Assembly: GCA_035288045.1 (NCBI GenBank)
Contig: DATEBA010000052.1
Span: 9,542 to 73,541, forward strand
Source: DATEBA01 sp035288045
Lineage (GTDB): Bacteria > Actinomycetota > UBA4738 > HRBIN12
Reading direction: 5' to 3'
DNA length: 64,000 bases
Made by a program: the position numbers and the translations under genes. The stretch's first letter is position 1, and the number at the start of each line of letters is the position of its first letter. Below the pieces are notes generated by a model. It ran no database searches and had not been told where the DNA came from. It saw only the letters and a program-made list of their open reading frames with translations. Shown here in pieces: positions 17,200 to 24,960 of the stretch.

Positions 17200-17631
17200 T
17201 TGCGACGCTACCTGATCCTCGCCAACCGGACGCTCGGCGGCGGGCGCCTGGCGGACAAGGTCCGGGAGCTGATACAGCTGGGGCCCTGCGGATTCCACGT
17301 GCTGGTTCCGGCCACCCCGCCCTCAAACCACCCCTGGACGGAGGGAGAGACGCTGGCCGCGGCCCGCGTCCGCTTGCGGGCGGCGCTTGCTCGCCTCCAC
17401 GATCTGGGCGTCGAGGCCGACGGCGAGATCGGGGACGCGAGACCGATCCAGGCGGTGGCCGACCTGATCGAGCGGGGCGAGCGCTTCGACGAGATCGTGG
17501 TCTCGACGCTTCCCCCCGGCCCCTCCCGGTGGCTGAGGATGGACCTGCCGCGGCGGATCGAGGCGCAGTTCGGGATCCCGGTCATCCACGTCGTCGGCGA
17601 GCCCGAGCCGGCCCACGTCCGACGGCCCTAG
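17200..17631 (+). CDS. Universal-stress-protein-like small protein
   Basis: 143 aa from a TTG start preceded by GGGGGTGGG; I see no better start in frame (the longer open frame crosses the divergent promoter region). The Rossmann-like UspA pattern is RYLILANRTLGGGRLADKV, then FHVLVPATPP, then FDEIVVSTLPPGPSRWLRMDLPRRI and IPVIHVVGEP. The ATP-binding glycine motif of classical UspA is only partly kept. The role is unknown, and its position between regulator and ALDH may be incidental. The stop overlaps the convergent pucR-type stop within CCTAGG. Confidence 0.65.
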   Translation: MRRYLILANRTLGGGRLADKVRELIQLGPCGFHVLVPATPPSNHPWTEGETLAAARVRLRAALARLHDLGVEADGEIGDARPIQAVADLIERGERFDEIVVSTLPPGPSRWLRMDLPRRIEAQFGIPVIHVVGEPEPAHVRRP

Positions 17632-19175
17632 GAGTCAGACTGGGCGGCGAGCAGCTCGCGCGCCCGGAGCGCGAGCCAGAACTCCATACGGTCGAACGAG
17701 CTCGAGAGGTCGCGCCCGGTGAGCTCCTCCACCTTGCGCATGCGGTAGCGCAGCGTGTGGCGGTGAACGTACAGGTGGGCCGCGGCGGTCTCCCAGCGCG
17801 CGTTGTGCTGGAGGAACGCCTGGAGCGACGGGAGCAGCTCACCGCCGTGGTCCTCGTCGTAGGAGTCGAGGGGAACGAGGAGCGAGTCGGCGAACGCCCG
17901 CAGAGCATCCGGCTCGGACATCGACAGCAGTAGTCGGTAGGTGCCGAGATCCTCGAACCCGGCTGAGGCCCATCCCTCGAGGCGGCAGACCTGCAGGGCG
18001 TACCTCGCCTCCCGGAAGCTCCGCCCCACCTCGTCTGCCGCGACCGTGCTCCCCGAGCCGGCTCGGACCTCCGTTCCGACACGCGAGCCTATGCCCTTGC
18101 ACAGATCGCCCAGGTCGCGGTCCCCGTCCGCGGGCACGAGCACGTTTGCCCCGGACGCGTGCGGGGAGACGAGGAATCCCCCGCCCTCGCGGGAGAAAAG
18201 GTCCTCGGCGGCGTGCGTCAGGTCGGGGGGATCTCCGCCCTCGAGCGACACCGCAACGACCTCGGCCCCCTTGGCGAAACCGAACCGCGCGAGGCCGCGC
18301 GTGGCCTCTGCCAGCGACAGCTGACCTTGCACGAGCTCCTGGAAGAAGTCCCCCTGCAGCTTCCGCTCGGCATCCGCGACGGCCTTTGCCTTCGCCAGCT
18401 CGATGGCGAAGAGCGAGAGCGCGTGGCCGGCGACGATGCGGTCCGTCTGCCCTAGAGACTCCGGCTTGCCGACGGCGAGGAACGCCTCGACCCTGCCCTG
18501 AGCCCCGACGGGCTGAATCCACACGTGATGACCGCGGTCCACGAGGGTCAGGCTGAAGCCGATCCCCTCCGGACGCGACCGCCGGAGCTCGTCCCACACG
18601 CGCTCGCTCCGGAGCTGCGCGTTCCTCGAGGTCGCCGCGAGGGGCATCCCGTGCAAGTCCAGAAGCAGTGCCCACCCCTTCACCACGTTCGCGAGCGAAT
18701 CCGCGATGCCTTCGACGCCGCGCCCGTCCATCACCGCACGAGTGAGGATCTGCTCGGACTCGACCGCCCTGTGGAGCACGTCGAACTGCTCGGCGGCCAG
18801 CCGGGTAAAGACCGCCTCGGTGATGGCTATGAACGGGACCGGGTACGGGACCTCGAACAGCGGGAATCCTGACTCCTGGGCGGTCGTGACCAGCGCCTTC
18901 GGCACGCGGTCGTGGGATATCCCCAGACCGAACCCGAGGCCGACGCTGCCGGCCTCCATGAGCCTGCGCAGGTACGAGCGCTGCCTGGCAGGCGAGGCGC
19001 CGACGAGCGACATGCCCGTCGTCAACAACAGCTCCCCGCCCTTCAGCCAGGGCGTCGGATCCTCCAGCTCGGTCGAGTGCACCCATCGGATCGGGCGTTC
19101 GACGCCGGCCTCTCCGGCAAGGAGCCGTAGAGCAAGGCCGGGCACCGCAAGGATGTCCCGGATAGTGACCGCCAT
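17628..19175 (-). CDS. PucR family transcriptional regulator
   Basis: 515 aa from the ATG at 19175. N-terminal PucR purine-catabolism domain (TIRDILAVPGLALRLLAGEAG, then ELLLTTGMSLVG), a central GGDEF-like/sensor region, and a C-terminal helix-turn-helix (WETAAAHLYVHRHTLRYRMRKVEELTG). PucR regulators commonly control amine, purine or GABA catabolism (GabR/PucR type). I prefer 19175 over 19184 because TACAAT sits 7 nt before it and the protein then begins AVTIRDIL like its relatives. The perfect palindrome at 19184-19200 overlaps that -10 box, which suggests autoregulation. Divergent from the aminotransferase gene it probably controls. Confidence 0.9.
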   Translation of the reverse strand: MAVTIRDILAVPGLALRLLAGEAGVERPIRWVHSTELEDPTPWLKGGELLLTTGMSLVGASPARQRSYLRRLMEAGSVGLGFGLGISHDRVPKALVTTAQESGFPLFEVPYPVPFIAITEAVFTRLAAEQFDVLHRAVESEQILTRAVMDGRGVEGIADSLANVVKGWALLLDLHGMPLAATSRNAQLRSERVWDELRRSRPEGIGFSLTLVDRGHHVWIQPVGAQGRVEAFLAVGKPESLGQTDRIVAGHALSLFAIELAKAKAVADAERKLQGDFFQELVQGQLSLAEATRGLARFGFAKGAEVVAVSLEGGDPPDLTHAAEDLFSREGGGFLVSPHASGANVLVPADGDRDLGDLCKGIGSRVGTEVRAGSGSTVAADEVGRSFREARYALQVCRLEGWASAGFEDLGTYRLLLSMSEPDALRAFADSLLVPLDSYDEDHGGELLPSLQAFLQHNARWETAAAHLYVHRHTLRYRMRKVEELTGRDLSSSFDRMEFWLALRARELLAAQSDS

Positions 19176-19183
19176 CCCGGCCA

Positions 19184-19200
19184 TTGTACGGGCAGTACAA
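19184..19200. promoter_or_regulatory. Palindromic operator (copy 1) over the pucR-type -10 box
   Basis: TTGTACGGGCAGTACAA is an inverted repeat with 6-bp arms and a 5-nt centre. Read on the minus strand it overlaps the TACAAT -10 box (19188-19183) of the regulator gene. Confidence 0.62.
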
Positions 19201-19235
19201 AGCGCGCCGCCAGGGCCTCCTCACCGCGCTCCGCG

Positions 19236-19252
19236 ATGGACGGACCGTACAA
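19236..19252. promoter_or_regulatory. Operator-like site (copy 2) upstream of aminotransferase gene
   Basis: ATGGACGGACCGTACAA matches 13 of 17 positions of copy 1. Its GTACAAAG half is an exact repeat of the one at 19195, 52 nt away, close to five helical turns. Confidence 0.52.
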
Positions 19253-19350
19253 AGCCCCGAGGGAGGCTTGGTCCCGGAGCCGCCTGACAGGCTCGCCGGC
19301 CGGCCCGAAACTCGGCTGAGGCAGGTCGGCGAAGCAGAGAGGGAGAGCTC

Positions 19351-20688
19351 ATGGACATCCCGCAGGAGCGCAAGGTAGTGACCGAGATCCCCGGGCCCAG
19401 GTCCAAGGAGCTGTTCGCCCGCAGGCAGACAGCCGTGCCCCGCGGGGTTTTCAACATCCACCCGATCGTCAGCGCGCGCGCCTCGGGAGCGATAATCGAG
19501 GACGTCGACGGGAACCGGCTGATCGACTTCGCGACCGGCATCGCCGTGCTGAACGTCGGACATGCCTCCCCAGCGGTCGTGGAAGCCGCCCAGCGCCAAC
19601 TCGAGCTCGATACCCACACCTGCTTCCACGTGACGGCCAACGAACCCTACATCGCGCTCGCGGAGCGGCTGAACGCGCTTGCCCCGGGAGACTTCGAGAA
19701 GAGGACGATGTTCGCGAACTCGGGCGCTGAGGCCGTCGAGAACGCGATCAAGATCGCACGGTACGCGACTAAGCGGCCGGCCGTCGTCACGTTCGACCAC
19801 GCGTTCCACGGGCGAACCCTCCTCGCGATGTCGCTAACGGCCAAGGTGATGCCCTACAAGCAGGGATTCGGGCCGTTCGCACCGGAGGTCTATCGCCTGC
19901 CGTTCGCCTACCCCTACCGCTGGCCGAGCGGTCCCGAGCGCTGCGCGGAGGAGGCGCTCGCGTATGCGCTCGACGAGATCCACAAGCACGTGGGCGAGGA
20001 GAACATCGCCGCGATCATCACCGAGCCGATCCAGGGCGAGGGCGGATTCATCGTCCCCGCTCCGGGGTTCCTGAAGGGGCTCGCGGACTTCGCCAAGGAG
20101 CACGGCATCTTGTTCGTGGCGGACGAGATCCAGAGCGGGATGGGCCGCGCCGCCCGATGGTTCGCGATCGAGGACGAGGGGGTCGTTCCCGACATCATCA
20201 CCTCGGCGAAGTCGCTCGGCGGCGGACTCCCGATCTCCGCGGTCACCGGGATGGCCGACGTGATGGACGCGGTCCACGCCGGCGGCCTCGGGGGCACATA
20301 CGGCGGAAACCCCGTGGCGGCGGCGGCCGCGCTCGCGGTCATCGACCAGATCGAGCGCGAAGGCCTCCTCGAGCGCTCGCGCGCGCTCGGTGAGCACGTG
20401 CTCTCACGGCTCCGCGAGATGCAGGGACGGCACGAGGTGATCGGCGAGGTCAGGGGACGCGGGATGATGACGGCGGTCGAGCTCGTGAACGACCGCACCA
20501 CGAAGGAGCCGCTGGACAGCCCCGCGGGCAGCGCGATCGTGCAGCGATGCCTGCAGGACGGTGTCGTCATCCTCAAGGCAGGGACCTACGACAACGTGAT
20601 CCGGCTCCTCCCGCCACTCACGATCGAGGAGAGCCTGCTCGACGACGGCCTGGACGTCCTGGACGAGGCGATCGCCGCGACCACGTAG
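19351..20688 (+). CDS. gabT: Class III aminotransferase, 4-aminobutyrate aminotransferase type
   Basis: 445 aa. Ornithine/GABA-type class III features: NVGHASPAVVEAA, MFANSGAEAVENAIKIAR, FDHAFHGRTLLAMSLTAK, IITEPIQGEGGFIVPAPGFL, FVADEIQSGMGRAARWFA, and the PLP lysine in TSAKSLGGG (Lys287). It transfers the amino group of GABA (or a related omega-amine) to 2-oxoglutarate, giving succinate semialdehyde for an adjacent ALDH. GAGAGGGAGAG precedes the ATG. Regulation by the divergent PucR protein through the sites at 19184 and 19236 is likely but inferred. Lysine or 5-aminovalerate could be alternative substrates. Confidence 0.88.
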   Translation: MDIPQERKVVTEIPGPRSKELFARRQTAVPRGVFNIHPIVSARASGAIIEDVDGNRLIDFATGIAVLNVGHASPAVVEAAQRQLELDTHTCFHVTANEPYIALAERLNALAPGDFEKRTMFANSGAEAVENAIKIARYATKRPAVVTFDHAFHGRTLLAMSLTAKVMPYKQGFGPFAPEVYRLPFAYPYRWPSGPERCAEEALAYALDEIHKHVGEENIAAIITEPIQGEGGFIVPAPGFLKGLADFAKEHGILFVADEIQSGMGRAARWFAIEDEGVVPDIITSAKSLGGGLPISAVTGMADVMDAVHAGGLGGTYGGNPVAAAAALAVIDQIEREGLLERSRALGEHVLSRLREMQGRHEVIGEVRGRGMMTAVELVNDRTTKEPLDSPAGSAIVQRCLQDGVVILKAGTYDNVIRLLPPLTIEESLLDDGLDVLDEAIAATT

Positions 20689-20707
20689 CGCCCGCGCGGG
20701 GGGCGCT
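20687..20707 (+). terminator. Hairpin at the end of the aminotransferase gene
   Basis: AGCGCCC (20687-20693) pairs with GGGCGCT (20701-20707). The stem begins in the stop codon. No T run follows. Confidence 0.45.
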
Positions 20708-20712
20708 GCTGC

Positions 20713-20718
20713 TAACGT
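20713..20718 (+). promoter_or_regulatory. -10 box TAACGT of the MFS gene
   Basis: TAACGT lies 9 nt before the GTG at 20728, with no Shine-Dalgarno sequence between. Confidence 0.42.
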
Positions 20719-20727
20719 GCCCGCACC

Positions 20728-21963
20728 GTGAGGGTGCGCCGGTTCGCCATAGACCTCTCGCCGCTACGCGTCTCGCGGGACTTCAGGCGGATCTGGGTCG
20801 GGCTGCTCGTCTCGGAGATCGGGTGGCAGTTCTCGCTCGTGGCGGTGTTCGTGCAGGTGAACCGCCTCACACACTCTGCCGCGGCGGTCGGTCTCACGGG
20901 ACTTGTCTGGCTCGTGGCGCTCATGGCCGGCTCGTTGCTGGGTGGGACGATCCTCGACGCGTACGACCGGAGGAAGCTGCTGATCGGCTCTCAGGTCGGG
21001 TTCGCGCTCGCCTCCGGCGTGCTCCTGGCCGGCGCGCTCATGGGGCGGCCGCCTCTGGCGCTCATCTACGGCGCGATAGCCGTGACCGCCGCGCTCTCCG
21101 CGATCGACGGCCCGACGCGCTCGGCCATGACGCCGCGGCTCGTCGGCCGCGAGCTGATCCCCGCGGCCCAGGCGCTCAATCAGGTGATCTGGAACGGCAC
21201 CGGGCTCGTCGGCCCCGCGCTCGCCGGCCTCGTCATCCAGCGCTTCGACCTCGCCTGGGCCTTCGGGATCGACCTCGCGACCTACGGCGCCATGCTCGCT
21301 GCGGCGCTCGCCATCCGGCCGATGCCGCCCGATCGGGGCGAGCACTCGGCGACCGGGTGGGCGGCGGTGCGCGAGGGGTTCGGCTACCTCCGGGGCAGGA
21401 GGATGTTGCGATCGACGTTCGCGATAGACCTCGTCGCCATGATCTTCGGGATGCCGCGAGCGCTGTTCCCCATCCTCGCGACGACCCGCTTCCACGGCGG
21501 GGACGCCGTCGTCGGATATCTCTTCGCGGCCCCGGCGGTGGGCGCGTTCCTCGGCGCACTGACCGGTGGGTGGGTACGCGGGGTCAGCCGCCAGGGAACC
21601 GCGGTGCTCTGGGCCGTCGTCGCCTGGGGCGCGGGGATCGCCGCGTTCGGGCTTGCGGGTGACGACCTCCCGCTGGCCGTCGTCTTCCTGGCCTTCGCCG
21701 GCGCCGCCGACGTGGTGTCGGCGATCTTCCGAAGCACGATCCTGCAGGTGACGGTCCCGGATCACCTCCGGGGGAGGCTCTCGGGGATACATATCCTCGT
21801 CGTAACCGGCGGCCCACGACTCGGCGACCTGGAGGCCGGGCTCGTCGCGCAGTGGTTCACCCCTGCGATCTCGGTCGTCTCCGGCGGGATCCTCTGCATC
21901 GTCGGTGCGGCGGCGGTCGCGCTCGCCTACCCGGAGCTCCGCCGCTACCGAGCAGGCACCTGA
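20728..21963 (+). CDS. Major facilitator superfamily transporter (EntS/MFS_3-like)
   Basis: 411 aa with about 11-12 membrane segments and short cytoplasmic ends. The MFS loop 2-3 signature appears as GGTILDAYDRRKLLIGSQ. The region SAIDGPTRSAMTPRLVGRELIPAAQALNQ and the late TVPDHLRGRLSGIHILVVTGGP are typical of the EntS-like exporters. The substrate is unknown; this branch often exports siderophores or drugs. GTG start. It abuts the convergent peptidase gene by one base between stops. Confidence 0.87.
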   Translation: MRVRRFAIDLSPLRVSRDFRRIWVGLLVSEIGWQFSLVAVFVQVNRLTHSAAAVGLTGLVWLVALMAGSLLGGTILDAYDRRKLLIGSQVGFALASGVLLAGALMGRPPLALIYGAIAVTAALSAIDGPTRSAMTPRLVGRELIPAAQALNQVIWNGTGLVGPALAGLVIQRFDLAWAFGIDLATYGAMLAAALAIRPMPPDRGEHSATGWAAVREGFGYLRGRRMLRSTFAIDLVAMIFGMPRALFPILATTRFHGGDAVVGYLFAAPAVGAFLGALTGGWVRGVSRQGTAVLWAVVAWGAGIAAFGLAGDDLPLAVVFLAFAGAADVVSAIFRSTILQVTVPDHLRGRLSGIHILVVTGGPRLGDLEAGLVAQWFTPAISVVSGGILCIVGAAAVALAYPELRRYRAGT

Positions 21964-21964
21964 C

Positions 21965-22804
21965 TCACGCCGCGCGCAGCCTGCGCATTAGGTCGCCGTC
22001 CAACCGAGCCAGGAACCCAACCATCGCCCGGCCCGTCCGCACGAGGTCGCGCGGCTCGAGGTTCCGCGGGGTGTCCGAGGGCGAGTGGTAGTCGGGCTCA
22101 TCGCCGCTCCACAGGAATGCTCCCGGTATCCCCGCCCGCTCGAACGGGCCGTGGTCGGAGCAGTCGCACCCAAGGTCGAACACCGCCCTTATCCCCGCTC
22201 GCCCGAACGTCCGAACGAGGATCCTCGCTAGCAACTTCGGCGCCATGCCCGTGGTCGAGACGATCAGCGGCCGACCGTCGGCGATCATGTCGACCGAAAC
22301 CATCCCGGGAGTTCGGCTCACACCCGCACTGCCGAGCCGGCGCACGTGCGTCGCCGATCCGACGTGATGGCGGCCGTCGTCGCCGTACTCCTCCGAACCG
22401 AAAGCGACGAATCGGAGGAACCTGGCCTCCGTCGTTCCCGCGGCGATCCGCGCCAGCTCCAATACCACGGCTACCCCCGAGGCGTTGTCGTTCGCCCCCG
22501 GTGACCCGGGTACGGTGTCCATGTGCCCCCCGATCACCAGCGGGTGCTCGACGGCACCGGGCCACCAAGCGACCACGTTCCGCGATCTGCGCCCGTCGAC
22601 GCCGAACCGCTGGATCTTGACCCGATAGCCGAGCCGATCGAACTCCCGCGCGACGTACCGCGAAGCACGCTTCTCTGCGCGGGACCCGCGGACCCGCGGC
22701 CCGATGCCGCTCGCGAGACGCCGCACGTGCCCCATCGCCTTGGAGCGGGAGAAGTCGGAGCCCGACGCGGCGGAAGGGCTCGCCGCGAGGACCGCCAGCG
22801 TCAC
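21965..22804 (-). CDS. Secreted M28 family zinc aminopeptidase-like protein
   Basis: 279 aa from the first canonical start (GTG 22804). M28 metal-binding motifs are present: IGGHMDTVPGSPGANDNASG (His/Asp and bridging Asp), FVAFGSEEYG (catalytic and metal Glu), VSVDMIA, and the last ligand in DEPDYHSPSDT. The start gives only a short hydrophobic leader ending in AASPSAASG. In the same frame just upstream the sequence reads RRPRAWLALAV, an ideal signal-peptide front, but no start codon serves it. A frame change in the GC-rich stretch 22815-22835 is suspected. The product is probably exported and cleaves peptides. Confidence 0.82.
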   Translation of the reverse strand: MTLAVLAASPSAASGSDFSRSKAMGHVRRLASGIGPRVRGSRAEKRASRYVAREFDRLGYRVKIQRFGVDGRRSRNVVAWWPGAVEHPLVIGGHMDTVPGSPGANDNASGVAVVLELARIAAGTTEARFLRFVAFGSEEYGDDGRHHVGSATHVRRLGSAGVSRTPGMVSVDMIADGRPLIVSTTGMAPKLLARILVRTFGRAGIRAVFDLGCDCSDHGPFERAGIPGAFLWSGDEPDYHSPSDTPRNLEPRDLVRTGRAMVGFLARLDGDLMRRLRAA

Positions 22805-22835
22805 CGCCAGGGCGAGCCACGCGCGCGGGCGCCTC

Positions 22836-23117
22836 TCACCCGTGGCGCACGCTCCGCTCGCTGGATCCGGGAGGCCGCAGTATCAGCCGATCGTGAGGCT
22901 CCTCGACGTCGACGATCCCCTCTATCCCCCGCTCAACCAGCAGCTGGAAGCCTGCGTGACTGACGAGCTCGTCCTCCTCGGACCGTTCGTCGGTGAGCGC
23001 GAAGACGAAGCCGCCCTCGCCGCGCGAAAGCCGAACGGTAGCCTCGGGGTTGAAGCGGCGCGCGGCCTCATGGGTGCGGGAAAGGATCTCAACGGCCCAG
23101 TCCGTGAACCCGATCAC
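22836..23117 (-). CDS. HesB/IscA-like protein lacking cysteines
   Basis: 93 aa, GTG start (the longer open frame upstream crosses other sequence). The pattern FTDWAVEILSRTHEAARRFNPEATVRL, then GGFVFALTD, then GIEGIVDVEEPHDRLILRP resembles actinobacterial HesB-like small proteins related to A-type carriers. Unlike ErpA at 6627 it has no cysteine at all, so it should not bind a cluster in the usual way. No strong ribosome binding site is seen. Its stop TGA forms GTGA with an out-of-frame GTG near the peptidase 5' end. Confidence 0.6.
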   Translation of the reverse strand: MIGFTDWAVEILSRTHEAARRFNPEATVRLSRGEGGFVFALTDERSEEDELVSHAGFQLLVERGIEGIVDVEEPHDRLILRPPGSSERSVRHG

Positions 23118-23178
23118 GGAGCGATGGTAGAACGAACCGGGCTGGCGTTCGCCCGGTCCCCTTCCGGAGGCCGCACTT

Positions 23179-23418
23179 CTACTCCCGCGCGCCGGCCTGC
23201 GGGCGAAGCGACCATGAGAACCGCGGGAGCCCGTTGCGACGGATGTCGACAAGGGCGAACACACCGAACAAGATCGCCGCTCCTCCCGCGAACAGTACGT
23301 GGAAAAGGTGGTGTCCGAACGCCGTCCCGAACCGGTCGAGCAGCACGTGGCCTGCCTCTCCAAGCGCGACCAGCGCGCCGCCGACAGCCCCCAGCCGCGC
23401 CAGCCGCTTGAGCGTCAC
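23179..23418 (-). CDS. Small two-helix membrane protein of unknown function
   Basis: 79 aa with a GTG start 3 nt after the DUF4383 stop. Two hydrophobic segments (LGAVGGALVALGEAGHVLL and LFAGGAAILFGVFALVDI) are separated by DRFGTAFGHHLFHV, which holds three histidines. It is probably co-transcribed with the DUF4383 gene. I recognise no family. Confidence 0.68.
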   Translation of the reverse strand: MTLKRLARLGAVGGALVALGEAGHVLLDRFGTAFGHHLFHVLFAGGAAILFGVFALVDIRRNGLPRFSWSLRPQAGARE

Positions 23419-23421
23419 CCC

Positions 23422-23826
23422 CTAGGCCGTGGACTCCGTCACCGATCGGGAGCCGAAGCCGGCGTAGAGAGCGACGACGGCCGAGAAGAGATGAACGACG
23501 TTGTAGAAGTCCGGGATGTCGCCCTCGTACCCCAGGACGTCGCCGAACGACCCCGGGCTGCCGAGCCCCCACGCCGAGAGGACCAGGAAGATCACCCCGA
23601 TGAACCTCGCGACGGTCTTCGCGGTCGCCTCGCTTCCGAAGAAAGACGCGAGCACGATCACGCCGATGGCCCAATGCACGGCGTTCTGGATGGGAGTGAA
23701 CTCGAAGATCGGATCCAGGCCGTCCTTGCCCGCGATGACCTCGATCAGCGCGACCGCCAGATAAGCGATCCCGAACAGGAGCGCGTAGAAGCGAGCGACC
23801 CCGTACTTGCCGTACGCACCAGCCAT
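23422..23826 (-). CDS. DUF4383 family membrane protein
   Basis: 134 aa with four predicted membrane helices (FYALLFGIAYLAVALIEV, NAVHWAIGVIVLASFFG, FIGVIFLVLSAWGLG, VVHLFSAVVALYAGFG). The pattern matches DUF4383 proteins of actinobacteria, which have no known role. The ATG at 23826 has GGAGGGAG at ideal spacing, so it is preferred over an upstream in-frame ATG at 23859. Confidence 0.85.
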   Translation of the reverse strand: MAGAYGKYGVARFYALLFGIAYLAVALIEVIAGKDGLDPIFEFTPIQNAVHWAIGVIVLASFFGSEATAKTVARFIGVIFLVLSAWGLGSPGSFGDVLGYEGDIPDFYNVVHLFSAVVALYAGFGSRSVTESTA

Positions 23827-23940
23827 TGTCTCCCTCCGTCTCGTCGGGGCCTCAGCCATGGTGCCATTCGCGCCCCCGGCGCTGTGGGATTTCCCTCTCG
23901 GCCGAAGTCGTCGCGTAACCTCTCAAGCCCGTAGACCGGT

Positions 23941-23946
23941 TACACT
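23941..23946 (+). promoter_or_regulatory. -10 box TACACT of the DNA glycosylase gene
   Basis: TACACT is 6 nt from the ATG at 23953; the gene has no Shine-Dalgarno sequence. Confidence 0.5.
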
Positions 23947-23952
23947 CTGGCT

Positions 23953-24870
23953 ATGCCGACGGAGGAGTTCGCCCTTGCCGGCGCCAGAGGTGAGCCGGTG
24001 GATCTGTGGCGAACGCTCGCGTCCCACGGGTTCGCCGAGCTTCCACCGATGCGTCTGGACGAGGAGGCCAGGACGCTCGAGACGACCCTCCCGCTTGCCC
24101 GTGGGCGCCCCCGGACGGTGAGGATCGGCACGGGGCCCAACGGTGCCGGCAGGATCCAGGTCCTCGGGCCGGTGCCGAGTCAGGCGAGCCTCGCTCTCGT
24201 GCGATCGGGGGTGCTGCACGTCCTGCGTATGGACGAGGACCTCTCCGGCTTCTACTCGGCGACGGCCGGCGACCCCGACCTCGCGTGGATCTCTCGAGGC
24301 GCTGGGAGGATGCTACGAAGCCCGACGGTCTTCGAGGACGTCGTGAAGACGATCTGCACGACGAACTGCGCGTGGTCGGCCACGGAGCGGATGGTCGGCG
24401 CCATCGTCGAGCACCTGGGCGAGAGGGCGCCCGCAGCACCGCTCGACGGCCCCTGGGGCCGCGCGTTCCCCTCGCCCGCGACGATGGCGCAGGCGCCGGA
24501 GTCCTTCTACAGGGAGGTCGCGCGGGCCGGCTACCGCGGGGCATATCTGATCGCCCTGGCCCGGTCGGTCGCCGACGGCGAGGTGGACCTCGAGGCGCTG
24601 GCAGCGGACCGGGAGCTTCCCGACGATGAGGTCGAGCGTCGGCTGCTCGCGCTCCCCGGCGTGGGCCCCTACGCGGCCGCTCACGTGATGACGACCATCG
24701 GACGCTACTCGCGACTGATCCTCGACTCGTGGACGCGCCCAAAGTACGCACGCCTCGTCGGGAAGAAGCACGTGGCCGACCGCACGATGGAGCGCCGGTT
24801 CCGCCGCTACGGTGCCTACGCCGGGCTCGCTTTCTGGCTGTTCCTCACCCGGGACTGGGTGGACGACTGA
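23953..24870 (+). CDS. HhH-GPD DNA glycosylase (AlkA/OGG-like)
   Basis: 305 aa. A helix-hairpin-helix-GPD core is seen in the C-terminal half: FEDVVKTICTTNCAWSATERMVGAI, then RLLALPGVGPYAAAHVMTT, then the catalytic aspartate in YSRLILDSWTR. The N-terminal 100 residues form the mixed domain found in AlkA/OGG relatives. It should excise alkylated or oxidised bases. Lack of the lysine characteristic of OGG and Nth suggests a monofunctional glycosylase, but substrate class is uncertain. Confidence 0.86.
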   Translation: MPTEEFALAGARGEPVDLWRTLASHGFAELPPMRLDEEARTLETTLPLARGRPRTVRIGTGPNGAGRIQVLGPVPSQASLALVRSGVLHVLRMDEDLSGFYSATAGDPDLAWISRGAGRMLRSPTVFEDVVKTICTTNCAWSATERMVGAIVEHLGERAPAAPLDGPWGRAFPSPATMAQAPESFYREVARAGYRGAYLIALARSVADGEVDLEALAADRELPDDEVERRLLALPGVGPYAAAHVMTTIGRYSRLILDSWTRPKYARLVGKKHVADRTMERRFRRYGAYAGLAFWLFLTRDWVDD

Positions 24871-24890
24871 GGGGTTGTCCCGCAGGCGAT

Positions 24891-24911
24891 CCCGGGCGCA
24901 TACTGCCCGGG
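24891..24911 (+). terminator. Inverted repeat after the DNA glycosylase gene
   Basis: CCCGGGC (24891-24897) and GCCCGGG (24905-24911) form a 7-bp stem around a 7-nt loop. It lies 20 nt after the glycosylase stop and 50 nt before the MgtE-like gene, with no T tract. Confidence 0.4.
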
Positions 24912-24960
24912 GCCCCGCGGCCACCCGAACCGGAATCCAGATGGAAGCGATGAACCCGTT

